Assembly (NCBI GenBank): GCA_026126025.1 | Contig: JAHCJZ010000010.1 | Span: forward strand, 1 to 64,000 | Direction of reading: 5' to 3' | From: Bauldia sp. | Lineage (GTDB): Bacteria > Pseudomonadota > Alphaproteobacteria > Rhizobiales > Kaistiaceae | Length of the DNA stretch: 64,000 bases | Part shown: positions 55,411-63,310 of the stretch, piece after piece | How positions within the stretch are numbered: the first letter of the stretch is position 1 | Layout: every line of letters begins with the position of its first letter | The notes under the pieces: generated by a model | What the model saw: only the letters and a program-made list of their open reading frames with translations | Databases searched by the model: none | What the model was told of the DNA's origin: nothing | Made by a program: the position numbers and the translations under genes

Positions 55411-55445
55411 ATTCTCCAACATTCCAGCACCGCTGCCGGTCGGAC

Positions 55446-56285
55446 ATGGTGAAAATCAGGCGTGGCATCGGGCTCTCATTCGCTCTCGCCGCTCTCGTGA
55501 TCGACGCCGCGTTTGCCCAGGGAGGCATCCGCCTCGCACCGCAGGATTTCCTGCAGCCGGGCCTGCGCTCGGGACCGGTCCGCTTCTGCATCAACACCGC
55601 CAGCATCCTGGCCGACTTCGATCGGGCGGTCGCGGATCTGATCGCCGAGACGATGCTGGTCGAGTCGACTCTGCATGACATCGTCGATCCTTATCTTCGG
55701 CCCAGTCCGTACGACTATCGCATCATCCGCAGCAGCCCCGACTTCTATGTCGACGTCATCAACGACTGCGACGCGGTGATGGGCTACCCCCTGCCCGACG
55801 GCACGGTGCCGAACTGGCTCACCGTCAGCCGGCCCTACTACACGTCCAGCGTCGTGCTGGTTGCGACCGACGAGTCCTTTCGCCGGCTTGGCGACATCCC
55901 CCACGACCGCCCGATCGGCGGGCGCATCCGCGACGACACGCTGTTCCGCGCGTACCTCACCACGCTGCCGCAGGGCCGGTCGTGGCGGCTCGTGCCGTAT
56001 CTCCACAACAACCTCCTCCTCGAAGCCGTGATCGAAGGATCGGTCGCGGCCGCTGTCGTTTGGGAGCCGGCGTCCGCCTTCTATCTTGCGCTGGAGGGCC
56101 AGTCCGCGCCGCCGATGCATGTCGTCGAGGTTCCCGTCGACTTGAAGACGGTCGAGCTCGCGGTCGCCTTTCGCGCCGGCGACGCGTTCCTGCGCTCCGC
56201 CATCGACGCCGCCATCGACGAGCTCGCGGCTGACGGACTGCTCCGGCAGCTGGCGGCCGAGTTCGCCCTGCCGGCACCCCCCTAG
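55446..56285 (+). CDS. MxaJ/XoxJ-like periplasmic binding protein 2
   Basis: A 279-residue protein. The signal is MVKIRRGIGLSFALAALVID with AFAQ/G. Conserved family features: VRFCINTASILADFDRAVAD (Cys 48), VINDCDAVMGYPLPDG (Cys 108), NWLTVSRPYYTSSVVLVA, DIPHDRPIGG and AAAVVWEPASAFYLA, the last corresponding to the VWGP motif of XoxJ-type proteins. It follows dehydrogenase 2 and precedes cytochrome 2 by 33 bases, so the order is dehydrogenase-J-G, as in mxaFJG and xoxFJG operons. Confidence 0.9.
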   Translation: MVKIRRGIGLSFALAALVIDAAFAQGGIRLAPQDFLQPGLRSGPVRFCINTASILADFDRAVADLIAETMLVESTLHDIVDPYLRPSPYDYRIIRSSPDFYVDVINDCDAVMGYPLPDGTVPNWLTVSRPYYTSSVVLVATDESFRRLGDIPHDRPIGGRIRDDTLFRAYLTTLPQGRSWRLVPYLHNNLLLEAVIEGSVAAAVVWEPASAFYLALEGQSAPPMHVVEVPVDLKTVELAVAFRAGDAFLRSAIDAAIDELAADGLLRQLAAEFALPAPP

Positions 56286-56318
56286 CCCCACGATCTCCAC
56301 GTCAGAAAGGAAGGACGA

Positions 56319-56867
56319 ATGCTCATGCTTGGAAAGACGAGACGGTCGCGGACGCTGCGCATGGCCGGCGTCGCCGCCCTCATGGCCGGTGCGGCGGCCG
56401 TCATCGGCAGCGCCAATGTGGCCGCGCAGCACTCCGCCCCGCCGCCGAGCGACCCCGCCCCGCAGGAAGAGGCAGCCGCGGAGGCCGAGGCCGGCGACGA
56501 CCTGCCCGGCGCCGGAGCGGACGGACCGGTCTCGGCGCTCGACGGCGTCTACACGGTGGCGCAGGCGGATGCGGGCCTTGAGATCTACTTCGGCAATTGC
56601 TCGGCCTGCCACGCCGGCAACATGCGGGGCAGCGGCTTCACGCCAGGCCTGCTGGGCCGGCGCTTCATCGCCAAATGGGACAGCGCTGCGGAGCTGGTCG
56701 CGTTCATGCAGTCGGCCATGCCGCCCGCAGCGCCCGGCAGCCTCGAGCCTGAGCAATACATGCTCATCGTCGCGGCCGTGCTGCGCGCCAACAATTTCCC
56801 CGCCAGCGAGACCATCCAGCTTCAGCTCGATACCCTCGATCAGGTCGTCATCGAGCTCGCGCAATAG
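56319..56867 (+). CDS. Periplasmic class-I cytochrome c (second of three)
   Basis: A 182-residue protein. The signal or anchor is LRMAGVAALMAGAAAVIGSA. A long acidic Pro/Ala/Glu linker follows (SDPAPQEEAAAEAEAGDDLP). The heme motif is CSACH at residues 94-98, with the axial Met probably in QSAMPPAAPGSL. GGAAGGA precedes the ATG. By position it is the electron acceptor (MxaG/XoxG equivalent) for dehydrogenase 2. It has a GLEIYFGNCSACHAGNM pattern related to the cytochromes at 42986 and 57873. Confidence 0.92.
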   Translation: MLMLGKTRRSRTLRMAGVAALMAGAAAVIGSANVAAQHSAPPPSDPAPQEEAAAEAEAGDDLPGAGADGPVSALDGVYTVAQADAGLEIYFGNCSACHAGNMRGSGFTPGLLGRRFIAKWDSAAELVAFMQSAMPPAAPGSLEPEQYMLIVAAVLRANNFPASETIQLQLDTLDQVVIELAQ

Positions 56868-56924
56868 CGCTCGCCGGCCGCCGGTCCCCAGCCGCGGGGC
56901 CGGCGGGCGGACGCTTTGAGCGCG

Positions 56925-57536
56925 TCAGTTCAGCACGTATCTGGCGACCGCGCGGACGGCGGGGCTGAGGTTGTTGGCGGCATTGATGGCGAAGAGAACG
57001 ATGCCGACCGCGATCGCCGGGATGATGATGCGTTTGGTGATCCGACGGTAAAGGTCGGGCGCGATCAGCGTCAGCACGAGCCCCCCCGTGAAGGGCGGGA
57101 TGGGGATGAGGTTGATCGCCGCAAACCACACCGACATCGTCGCGGTGGTGTCGATCCACAGCAGGATCGAGCGCACGAGGCTGGTGTCGGGGAAGGTGGT
57201 GAGGATCGTCGGGCGGAGGAGCCACAATGCGAGCGCGACGAGGACGGTGAGCGCGAGGCTGCCGAGGATGATGACGGCGATGCCGACGACCGGCCACCGG
57301 AGCTCTTTGGGATCGACGGCGACCGGCCGCAGCCACGGGCTGCGGAAGAGGATGGCCGATAGCGCGCCGATCGGCTCAAAATGTCTCAGCGGGTTCAGGC
57401 TGAGCCGGCCGTCATAGCGCGGTCCCTTGTCGCCCATCAGCATGGCGAGCCACGCCACGAAGAAGCCGTGCGTCGCAAGAATGAGCAGGAGGGCCGCAAA
57501 CCGCAGCAGCACCTGCTGGCCGGTGAGGTCGAACAT
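56925..57536 (-). CDS. Site-2-protease-like membrane protein with lost catalytic motifs
   Basis: A 203-residue membrane protein with five to six helices. Sequence around GPRYDGRLSLNPLRHFEPIG and AINLIPIPPFTGGLVLTL follows the M50B site-2-protease pattern (GDxTArxxGRLTLNPLxHIDPxG and NLLPIPPLDGG). However, the zinc motif HExxH is replaced by HGFFV in ILATHGFFVAW, and the Asp of the DG motif is Thr (PPFTGG). It therefore looks like a catalytically dead relative, possibly a chaperone or scaffold. It is encoded on the opposite strand, interrupting the series of quinoprotein genes. Confidence 0.75.
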   Translation of the reverse strand: MFDLTGQQVLLRFAALLLILATHGFFVAWLAMLMGDKGPRYDGRLSLNPLRHFEPIGALSAILFRSPWLRPVAVDPKELRWPVVGIAVIILGSLALTVLVALALWLLRPTILTTFPDTSLVRSILLWIDTTATMSVWFAAINLIPIPPFTGGLVLTLIAPDLYRRITKRIIIPAIAVGIVLFAINAANNLSPAVRAVARYVLN

Positions 57537-57872
57537 TGTGGGCCTCGCTTGCTGTGAATGCGAACCAGCAAGGCCCGCTAGTTACCGATTTCTTTTCTAT
57601 TAGACTCATAAAATGACCGATCGAATCAAGCCGGGTCGTCCCGACACGCACCCAAATCGTTTCGAACTCAAGCACTTGTGAGTCCGATTGGCGGCCGCGC
57701 CGCGCGTTTTCGCGCGCGTCCCTGTTTGACCATTCGTGGAAATCCATTACCGTGGGTGGACCGGAATGAACTTGGGCTTCCGGTGAGAGGCAGAGCCCGT
57801 GTGTCGGGTTCAGCATCCTTTCACCCCGCGGGCGCGCAGGCGCTTGCGGTCATCGAGCACAGGATGAGGTTG
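57537..57872. other. Divergent promoter region, no gene seen
   Basis: A 336-base gap between the S2P-like gene (leftward) and cytochrome 3 (rightward). The part at 57580-57680 is A+T-rich compared with everything around it (for example gatttcttttctattagact) and should hold one or both promoters. I find no ORF with a ribosome site. Confidence 0.5.
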
Positions 57873-58397
57873 ATGAAGCTCAAAGGCGTTCCCGGATGGG
57901 CGAAGCTCGCCCTGATCGTTCCCGCGCTTGGCGCCATGACCGGCATTGCGGTCGCGCAGATGGGCGCGAACGAACCGGCCATGGATGCGGACGAGCCGGC
58001 CATGGAGGCGGAGGACCCGGCCATGGAGGCCGCCGCCGGCGAGATGGTCAGCATTCAGGTGGGCGTCTACACCGAAGAGCAGGCCGAACGCGGCCTCGCG
58101 ACGTTCATGTCGCGCGGCTGCAATGGCTGTCACGGCAACGAGATGCAGGGCTCGCCCGGCGGTCCGACGCTGAAGGGCTTCCTCTTCAACTTCCATTGGG
58201 GCGACAAGCCTGCAACGGAAGTCATGGCGTTCATGCAGGCGAACATGCCGCCCGGCGCCGCCGGCAGCCTCACCGACCAGGCTTATACGGACATCCTCGC
58301 CGCCATCTTCCACGCCAACGGCTATCCCGTCGGCGACGACGAGCTCGTCTACGAGGAGCTTGCGAACATCCTCGTCGAGAACGCGCCCCAGGAATAG
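57873..58397 (+). CDS. Periplasmic class-I cytochrome c (third of three)
   Basis: A 174-residue protein. The signal is MKLKGVPGWAKLALIVPALG then IAVAQ. An acidic linker with three near repeats of EPAM(D/E)A follows. The heme motif is CNGCH at residues 83-87, and the axial Met lies in QANMPPGAAGSL. ATG 57873 has AGGA eight bases upstream (57864 is an alternative). It lies about 225 bases before dehydrogenase 3. YTEEQAERGL at the start of its heme domain matches cytochrome 1 (YTAEQAERAW), so the two are paralogues. Confidence 0.9.
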   Translation: MKLKGVPGWAKLALIVPALGAMTGIAVAQMGANEPAMDADEPAMEAEDPAMEAAAGEMVSIQVGVYTEEQAERGLATFMSRGCNGCHGNEMQGSPGGPTLKGFLFNFHWGDKPATEVMAFMQANMPPGAAGSLTDQAYTDILAAIFHANGYPVGDDELVYEELANILVENAPQE

Positions 58398-58413
58398 GCC
58401 CCGCTTCGCGGCG

Positions 58414-58429
58414 GGCGGCTTCGGCCGCC
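58414..58429 (+). promoter_or_regulatory. UUCG-capped hairpin after cytochrome 3
   Basis: GGCGGC-TTCG-GCCGCC, a six-bp stem with the very stable UUCG tetraloop, 16 bases past the cytochrome stop. There is no T run, and a low-feature spacer of about 190 bases leads to dehydrogenase 3. Confidence 0.55.
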
Positions 58430-58622
58430 AGCCGCGCCAAGGGCACCGGCGCGGGCGGCTTCCCAAGGGCTTTCCCCGCGCCGGTCGCTACACCGGCCGG
58501 CCCATCGCCATTGGGCTGGCCAAAATGTTGAGTGACAAAGTCATCTTATACGAGCCGGGCGAACCGGCCGGCCGCCCCCGGCGGCGACGTACGGGGAGAG
58601 ACACCCAGAAGGAGGGAGAACC

Positions 58623-60356
58623 ATGAGATCCTTGAAGACATTACTGCTGGGCGGCGTATCGCTGGCGGTGCTCACTGCGCCGGCGCTTGCCCAGAGCGAT
58701 CCGTTTGCCGGCTTCGTTCCGGTCACCGACGAGATGATCCAGAACCCCGATGACGAGGACTGGATCTCCTGGCGACGCACGGTCAACAACTGGGGCTACA
58801 GCCCGCTCGACCAGATCAATCGCGACAATGCCGGATCGCTGACCCATGTCTGGTCCCGTTCGATGGAGGACGGCTTCCAGGAGGCGACGCCCGTCGTCTA
58901 TGACGGCATCATGTTCCTGCCGCATCCCAACGATGTCGTGCAGGCGCTCGACGCCACGACCGGCGACCTCCTTTGGGAATACCGCCGCCAGCTGCCGGAC
59001 GACGTCGGCGGCATCATGGCGACCCGCGGTCTCGGCCTCTGGCAGGATCGCGTCATCCTGATGTCGAAGGACAACGTCATGGTCGCGCTCGACGCGACCA
59101 GCGGCGAGGTCATCTGGGAAACCGCGGTCCGCGCCCCGGACGGCGGCATCCAGACCTCGACGGTGACGGTCGCCAACGGCGTCGCGGTGTCGGGTCGCAG
59201 CTGCTTCACCGCGGAGAACTGCTTCGTCGCCGCGCATGACCTCGAGACCGGCGAGGAGCTGTGGCGGTTCTACACGCTGCCGCAGGAGGGCCAGCCCGGA
59301 TCCGAGACCTGGGGCGACGTGCCGATGGAAGCCCGCCGCCATGTCGGCAGCTGGGCCGCCGCGCCGGCCTTCGATCCCGAGCTCAACATGATCTACATCG
59401 GGACGTCGGTGACGAACCCCTATCCGAAGTTCTTCTTCGCCGACATCGAGGACATCGACAACGAGTTCCTCTACCAGACCTCGACGCTGGCCCTGAACGC
59501 GGAAACCGGCGAGCTGGTGTGGTACCAGCAGCACATCCGCGACCAGTGGGATCTCGACCACCCGTTCGAGCGCATCATTCTCGACACGGCGATTGCCCCG
59601 AACCCGGACGAGGTTCGCTGGATCAATCCGAACGTGACGCCCGGCGAGGAGCGCCAGGTCCTGACCGGCATCCCGGGCAAGACCGGCATCTTCTATTCGA
59701 TCGACCGCCTCACGGGCGAGTTCCTGTGGGCAAGGGAGACGACATACCAGAACGTCGTCCTCGACATCGACCCGTCAAACGGACGTGCGACGATGAACGC
59801 CGAGCTGTTCCCGACCGAGACCGGACAGCAGTTCCTGGTTTGCCCGGCGGCAGGCGGCGGCAAGGACTGGATGGCCGGCGCCTACAGCCCGGACACCAAC
59901 GCGATCTACTATCCGCTGCAGAACTTCTGCATGGATTCGGTCGTGACGGACACCGACATCGAGCTCACGCCGTTCGTCATGGCACCCGGCGAAGAGAATG
60001 CCGGCACCATCCAGGCGGTCAGCGTCGAGACCGGCGAACTGCTGTGGAAGTTCGAGACCCGCGCCGCGGCGATGTCGTCGGTGCTGGCGACCGGTGGCGG
60101 CCTGATCTTCCAGGGTGACTACAACCGTCGCTTCCGCGCCCTCGACGACACCACCGGCGAGGTGCTGTGGGAGACGATCGTCGCCTCGCAGGTCGGCGGC
60201 TACCCGATCAGCTACGCGGTCGATGGACGCCAGTATGTCGCCATCCCGGTCGGCGCGACGCTGATCTCGGGCGGCTACTACGCCCCGGTCACGCCGGAGC
60301 TGCGTCCCGGCAGCTCGGGCAACAGCATCTACGTGTTCGCCCTGCCGGAGAGCTGA
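58623..60356 (+). CDS. PQQ-dependent dehydrogenase 3
   Basis: A 577-residue periplasmic quinoprotein with a perfect AAGGAGG before the ATG. The signal is MRSLKTLLLGGVSLAVLTAP then ALAQ/S. Blades include WGYSPLDQINRDNAGSLTHV, VQALDATTGDLLWEYRRQLP, VALDATSGEVIWETAVR, LNAETGELVWYQQHIRDQWD and FRALDDTTGEVLWETIVAS. Features in common with dehydrogenase 4: GTSVTNPYPKFFFADIED, QHIRDQWDLDHPFERIILDT, GIPGKTGIFYSIDR and LWARETTYQNV. The Cys pair is SGRSCFTAENCFVA. There is no adjacent Cys-Cys. Dehydrogenases 3 and 4 are the closest pair, evidently a tandem duplication. Confidence 0.92.
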   Translation: MRSLKTLLLGGVSLAVLTAPALAQSDPFAGFVPVTDEMIQNPDDEDWISWRRTVNNWGYSPLDQINRDNAGSLTHVWSRSMEDGFQEATPVVYDGIMFLPHPNDVVQALDATTGDLLWEYRRQLPDDVGGIMATRGLGLWQDRVILMSKDNVMVALDATSGEVIWETAVRAPDGGIQTSTVTVANGVAVSGRSCFTAENCFVAAHDLETGEELWRFYTLPQEGQPGSETWGDVPMEARRHVGSWAAAPAFDPELNMIYIGTSVTNPYPKFFFADIEDIDNEFLYQTSTLALNAETGELVWYQQHIRDQWDLDHPFERIILDTAIAPNPDEVRWINPNVTPGEERQVLTGIPGKTGIFYSIDRLTGEFLWARETTYQNVVLDIDPSNGRATMNAELFPTETGQQFLVCPAAGGGKDWMAGAYSPDTNAIYYPLQNFCMDSVVTDTDIELTPFVMAPGEENAGTIQAVSVETGELLWKFETRAAAMSSVLATGGGLIFQGDYNRRFRALDDTTGEVLWETIVASQVGGYPISYAVDGRQYVAIPVGATLISGGYYAPVTPELRPGSSGNSIYVFALPES

Positions 60357-60382
60357 TCGCTCGTCGGCATTCCGCAAGCATC

Positions 60383-60411
60383 GGTACGGCGGGGCTCAGC
60401 CTCGCCGTACC
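60383..60411 (+). promoter_or_regulatory. Hairpin at the dehydrogenase 3 / binding protein 3 junction
   Basis: GGTACGGCG pairs with CGCCGTACC, with an inner GGCT/AGCC extension, so nearly the whole 29 bases are paired. It starts 27 bases after the dehydrogenase stop. No T run. Confidence 0.78.
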
Positions 60412-60434
60412 CGACTCCGGAGGGATCCCGGGAG

Positions 60435-61310
60435 GTGAAACCGTCGCCCGTCTTGAGGGTCGCGATGGCAGGCGTCGTCGCGCTGGGCGCGATGGCGGCG
60501 TCGGCGCCGGCTGCTGCGCAGGACGTACCCGGCCGCAACGTGCGCGACGCGGTGCCCGACGGCTTCCTCGACTTCACCCGGCGCACCGACGGCCGCATCC
60601 ATTTCTGCCTCAACATGGCGAGCGCGATCGTCGAGTACGACCGCGCGGTGGCCGAGGCAATTGCGGACTCGCTGCTCGTGCCGCCGAACTTCTTCGAGAT
60701 CATCGACCCCTATATGTCGCCCTACCCGTTCGACTACCGGTTCACGGTCGGCGCGCTAAACCTTTTCGTGGGCGTCAGCAATGAGTGCGACGCGCTGATG
60801 GGGTATCTGCTGCCGGCCTACGGCACGCCGCCGGAATGGCTCACCGTGACGCGGCCCTATCTGATCGCGCCGACCGTTTTCGCCGTCGCCGACCCGGCCT
60901 ATCGGCGCCTCGAGGACATCCCGCCCGGCATGCGGATCGGCACCGGCCTCGGCGAGCCCGGGGACGCGACCTTCCGCACCTACAACAACACCCGCCCGGC
61001 AAGCGCGCGATGGCGGCGCGCGGTGACACCCAGCCCGGGCGACCTCGTGAACGGTCTTCTTTCCGGCGAATACGCCGGCATCCTGATCTGGGAGCCCGGG
61101 CTCCATCTCGCGCTGGGCGGCGATCCCCCGGAGGCCGGGGTCAGCCTCGCTTCGACGCCTTTCAGCGTGCCCCCCCTTCAGTTCTCCGTCGCCCTGCCCG
61201 CCGCCGGCGCGTATGTGCGCGGGCTTCTCGACCAGGCGATCACGGCGCTGGAGGCCGACGGGACGCTCCGCGCGCTCGCGATCGAGCACGGCATCGCGTC
61301 CGCCGATTGA
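60435..61310 (+). CDS. MxaJ/XoxJ-like periplasmic binding protein 3
   Basis: About 291 residues. The signal is VKPSPVLRVAMAGVVALGAM with PAAAQ/D if the GTG at 60435 is used; ATG 60465, with GAGGG five bases before it, is an alternative but gives a signal peptide without its basic start. Family features: IHFCLNMASAIVEYDRAVAE, VSNECDALMGYLLPAYG, EWLTVTRPYLIAPTVFAVA, DIPPGMRIG and AGILIWEPGLHLALGG. It follows dehydrogenase 3 and precedes dehydrogenase 4. Spacing to the latter is about 155 bases. Confidence 0.88.
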   Translation: MKPSPVLRVAMAGVVALGAMAASAPAAAQDVPGRNVRDAVPDGFLDFTRRTDGRIHFCLNMASAIVEYDRAVAEAIADSLLVPPNFFEIIDPYMSPYPFDYRFTVGALNLFVGVSNECDALMGYLLPAYGTPPEWLTVTRPYLIAPTVFAVADPAYRRLEDIPPGMRIGTGLGEPGDATFRTYNNTRPASARWRRAVTPSPGDLVNGLLSGEYAGILIWEPGLHLALGGDPPEAGVSLASTPFSVPPLQFSVALPAAGAYVRGLLDQAITALEADGTLRALAIEHGIASAD

Positions 61311-61464
61311 GCTTGCACGGGAGGCGCCTCGGTCAGGACGCGAGATGGAACGAACCGGCCGGGCGTCGAGTCCGGTCGAGCTTGGTCAAAGGGCCGGCAA
61401 CAGGCTCGCCGCTGGAAGGAGCGGGTCACCGGCTGGGAGGGCTTCAACAAGGAGGTTCCAGGAA

Positions 61465-63207
61465 ATGAGACACCTGAAAGCACTGTTGTTGGGCTCGGTC
61501 TCGATTGCCATCATGGCGGGATCGGCCGCGGCGCAGGACGATCCGTTCGCCAGCTTCACGCCGGTGACCGACGAGATGCTGCAGAACCCGCCGGCGGAAG
61601 ACTGGCTGTCGTGGCGCGCGACGCTCAACCACTGGGGCTATAGCCCGCTCGACCAGATCAATCGCGACAATGTCGATGACATCGAGATGGTGTGGTCGCG
61701 TGCGATCACCGAAGGCTTCGTCGAGGGCGCGCCGCTCGTCCATGACGGCGTGATGTTCGTGCCGCATCCCGCGGACGTCATCCAGGCCCTCGACGCCACC
61801 AATGGCGACCTGCTGTGGGAGTATCGGCGCGAGCTGCCCGACGATGTCCCCGCGATCATCGTCACCCGCGGTCTTGCGATATGGGAGAACCTCATTCTCC
61901 TCCAGTCGAAGGACAATTTCCTGGTTGCCCTCGACGCCACGACCGGCCAGCTGGTCTGGGAGACCCAGATCCGCAGCCCGGACAACTGGTCATGGTCGAC
62001 CCAGGGTCCCATCATCGCCAACGGCAAGGCGATCAGCGGCCGCAGCTGTTCGCAGCAGAACGGCCCCGGCGGGGCCGAGGGTTGCTTCCTCACCGCCCAC
62101 GACCTTGCCACCGGCGAGGAGCTCTGGCGCTTCTACACCATCCCGCAGCAGGGCCAGCCCGGTTCCGAAACGTGGGGTGATGCGCCTTACGAGACCTGGC
62201 ATCACGTCGGCAGCTGGCTTACGCCGAGCTTCGACCCCGAGCTGAACCTCGTCTATTTCGGGACATCGGTGACCTCGCCTTACGCGAAGTTCTACTTCGC
62301 GGAGCCGGACGAGCTCGACAACGAGTTCCTCTATCAGACCTCGACCCTCGCGATCGACGCCGATACCGGCGAGCTCGTCTGGTACCAGCAGCACATCCGC
62401 GACCAGTGGGATCTCGACCACCCGTTCGAGCGCATCCTGGTCGACACGGTGATTGCTCCGAATCCGGATGAGGTCCGCTGGATCAACCCGAACGTCACAC
62501 CGGGCGAAGAGCGCCAGGTCCTGACCGGCATTCCGGGCAAGACCGGCATCTTCTATTCGATCGACCGCGCCACCGGCGAGTTCCTGTGGGCGAGGGAGAC
62601 GACCTACCAGAACGTGATCTCGGACATCGATCTGACCACGGGGCGCGCCACGCACCCCATCGAGACGATCCCCACCGAGATCGGCCAGCAGATCTTCATC
62701 TGCCCGGCGGCGAATGGCGGCAAGGGATGGCATCAGGGGGCGTTCAGCCCGCTGACCAACACCATCTACTATCCGCTGCATAATTCCTGCATGAACACGC
62801 TGACGACCGACACCGATATCCAGCTCAACCCGCGCGAGATTTCGCCCGGCGAGGACCATCTGGGCAACGTGTTCGCCGTCAATGTGGAGACCGGCGAGAC
62901 CGAGTGGGTGTTCGAGACCCGGGCGGCCCATGGCAGCCTGGTCACGACCGGCGGCGGTCTCATCTTCGGCGGCGATCTCAACCGGCGCTTCCATGCCCTC
63001 GACCAGGAGACCGGCGAGGTGCTGTGGGAGGTCGTGCTGAGCTCGCCCGTCAACGGCACGCCGATCAGCTACGCCGTGGACGGCCGGCAGTACGTCGCGG
63101 TCTCGGTCGGCGGCGCGCTCAACAGCGCCGGCCTGCTCGGGCAGACGCCTGAGCTTCGCCCCGGCACGGGCGGCAACACGCTCTACGTGTTCGCCCTCGA
63201 CGAATAG
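61465..63207 (+). CDS. PQQ-dependent dehydrogenase 4
   Basis: A 580-residue periplasmic quinoprotein. The signal is MRHLKALLLGSVSIAIMAGS with AAAQ/D. ATG 61465 is preceded by GGAGG and AGGA. Blades: WGYSPLDQINRDNVDDIEMV, IQALDATNGDLLWEYRREL, VALDATTGQLVWETQIRSP, IDADTGELVWYQQHIRDQWD and FHALDQETGEVLWEVVLSS. Shared active-region features: GTSVTSPYAKFYFAEPDE, DQWDLDHPFERILVDT, GIPGKTGIFYSIDRATGEFL and FICPAANGGKGW. The Cys pair SGRSC...EGCFLT has a longer loop than in the paralogues. Most similar to dehydrogenase 3. Substrate unknown. Confidence 0.92.
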   Translation: MRHLKALLLGSVSIAIMAGSAAAQDDPFASFTPVTDEMLQNPPAEDWLSWRATLNHWGYSPLDQINRDNVDDIEMVWSRAITEGFVEGAPLVHDGVMFVPHPADVIQALDATNGDLLWEYRRELPDDVPAIIVTRGLAIWENLILLQSKDNFLVALDATTGQLVWETQIRSPDNWSWSTQGPIIANGKAISGRSCSQQNGPGGAEGCFLTAHDLATGEELWRFYTIPQQGQPGSETWGDAPYETWHHVGSWLTPSFDPELNLVYFGTSVTSPYAKFYFAEPDELDNEFLYQTSTLAIDADTGELVWYQQHIRDQWDLDHPFERILVDTVIAPNPDEVRWINPNVTPGEERQVLTGIPGKTGIFYSIDRATGEFLWARETTYQNVISDIDLTTGRATHPIETIPTEIGQQIFICPAANGGKGWHQGAFSPLTNTIYYPLHNSCMNTLTTDTDIQLNPREISPGEDHLGNVFAVNVETGETEWVFETRAAHGSLVTTGGGLIFGGDLNRRFHALDQETGEVLWEVVLSSPVNGTPISYAVDGRQYVAVSVGGALNSAGLLGQTPELRPGTGGNTLYVFALDE

Positions 63208-63215
63208 GACCACGC

Positions 63216-63247
63216 GCGTCGCGTCCGATCCCTCCCGGACGCGACGC
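63216..63247 (+). promoter_or_regulatory. Hairpin at the dehydrogenase 4 / binding protein 4 junction
   Basis: A 12-bp perfect stem, GCGTCGCGTCCG with CGGACGCGACGC, around an eight-base loop, eight bases after the dehydrogenase stop. The tail is C-rich, not T-rich. Confidence 0.8.
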
Positions 63248-63310
63248 CCCCTTCACCAAGAGGTACGCCGGCCGCGGGCCGGCGTGCCGGTTTCGCGCCG
63301 GAGTGTCGCC

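Noticed and set aside
58512-58560. Sigma-54 or sigma-70 promoter before dehydrogenase 3
   Set aside because: tggccaaaatgttgag resembles a -24/-12 element but lacks the GC at -12, and ttgagt...ttatac has too short a spacer; neither is convincing.
43692-63207. Naming the dehydrogenases mxaF, xoxF or exaA
   Set aside because: They lack the adjacent Cys-Cys and the NPDxRPGDN catalytic segment, so a specific name would overstate the evidence.
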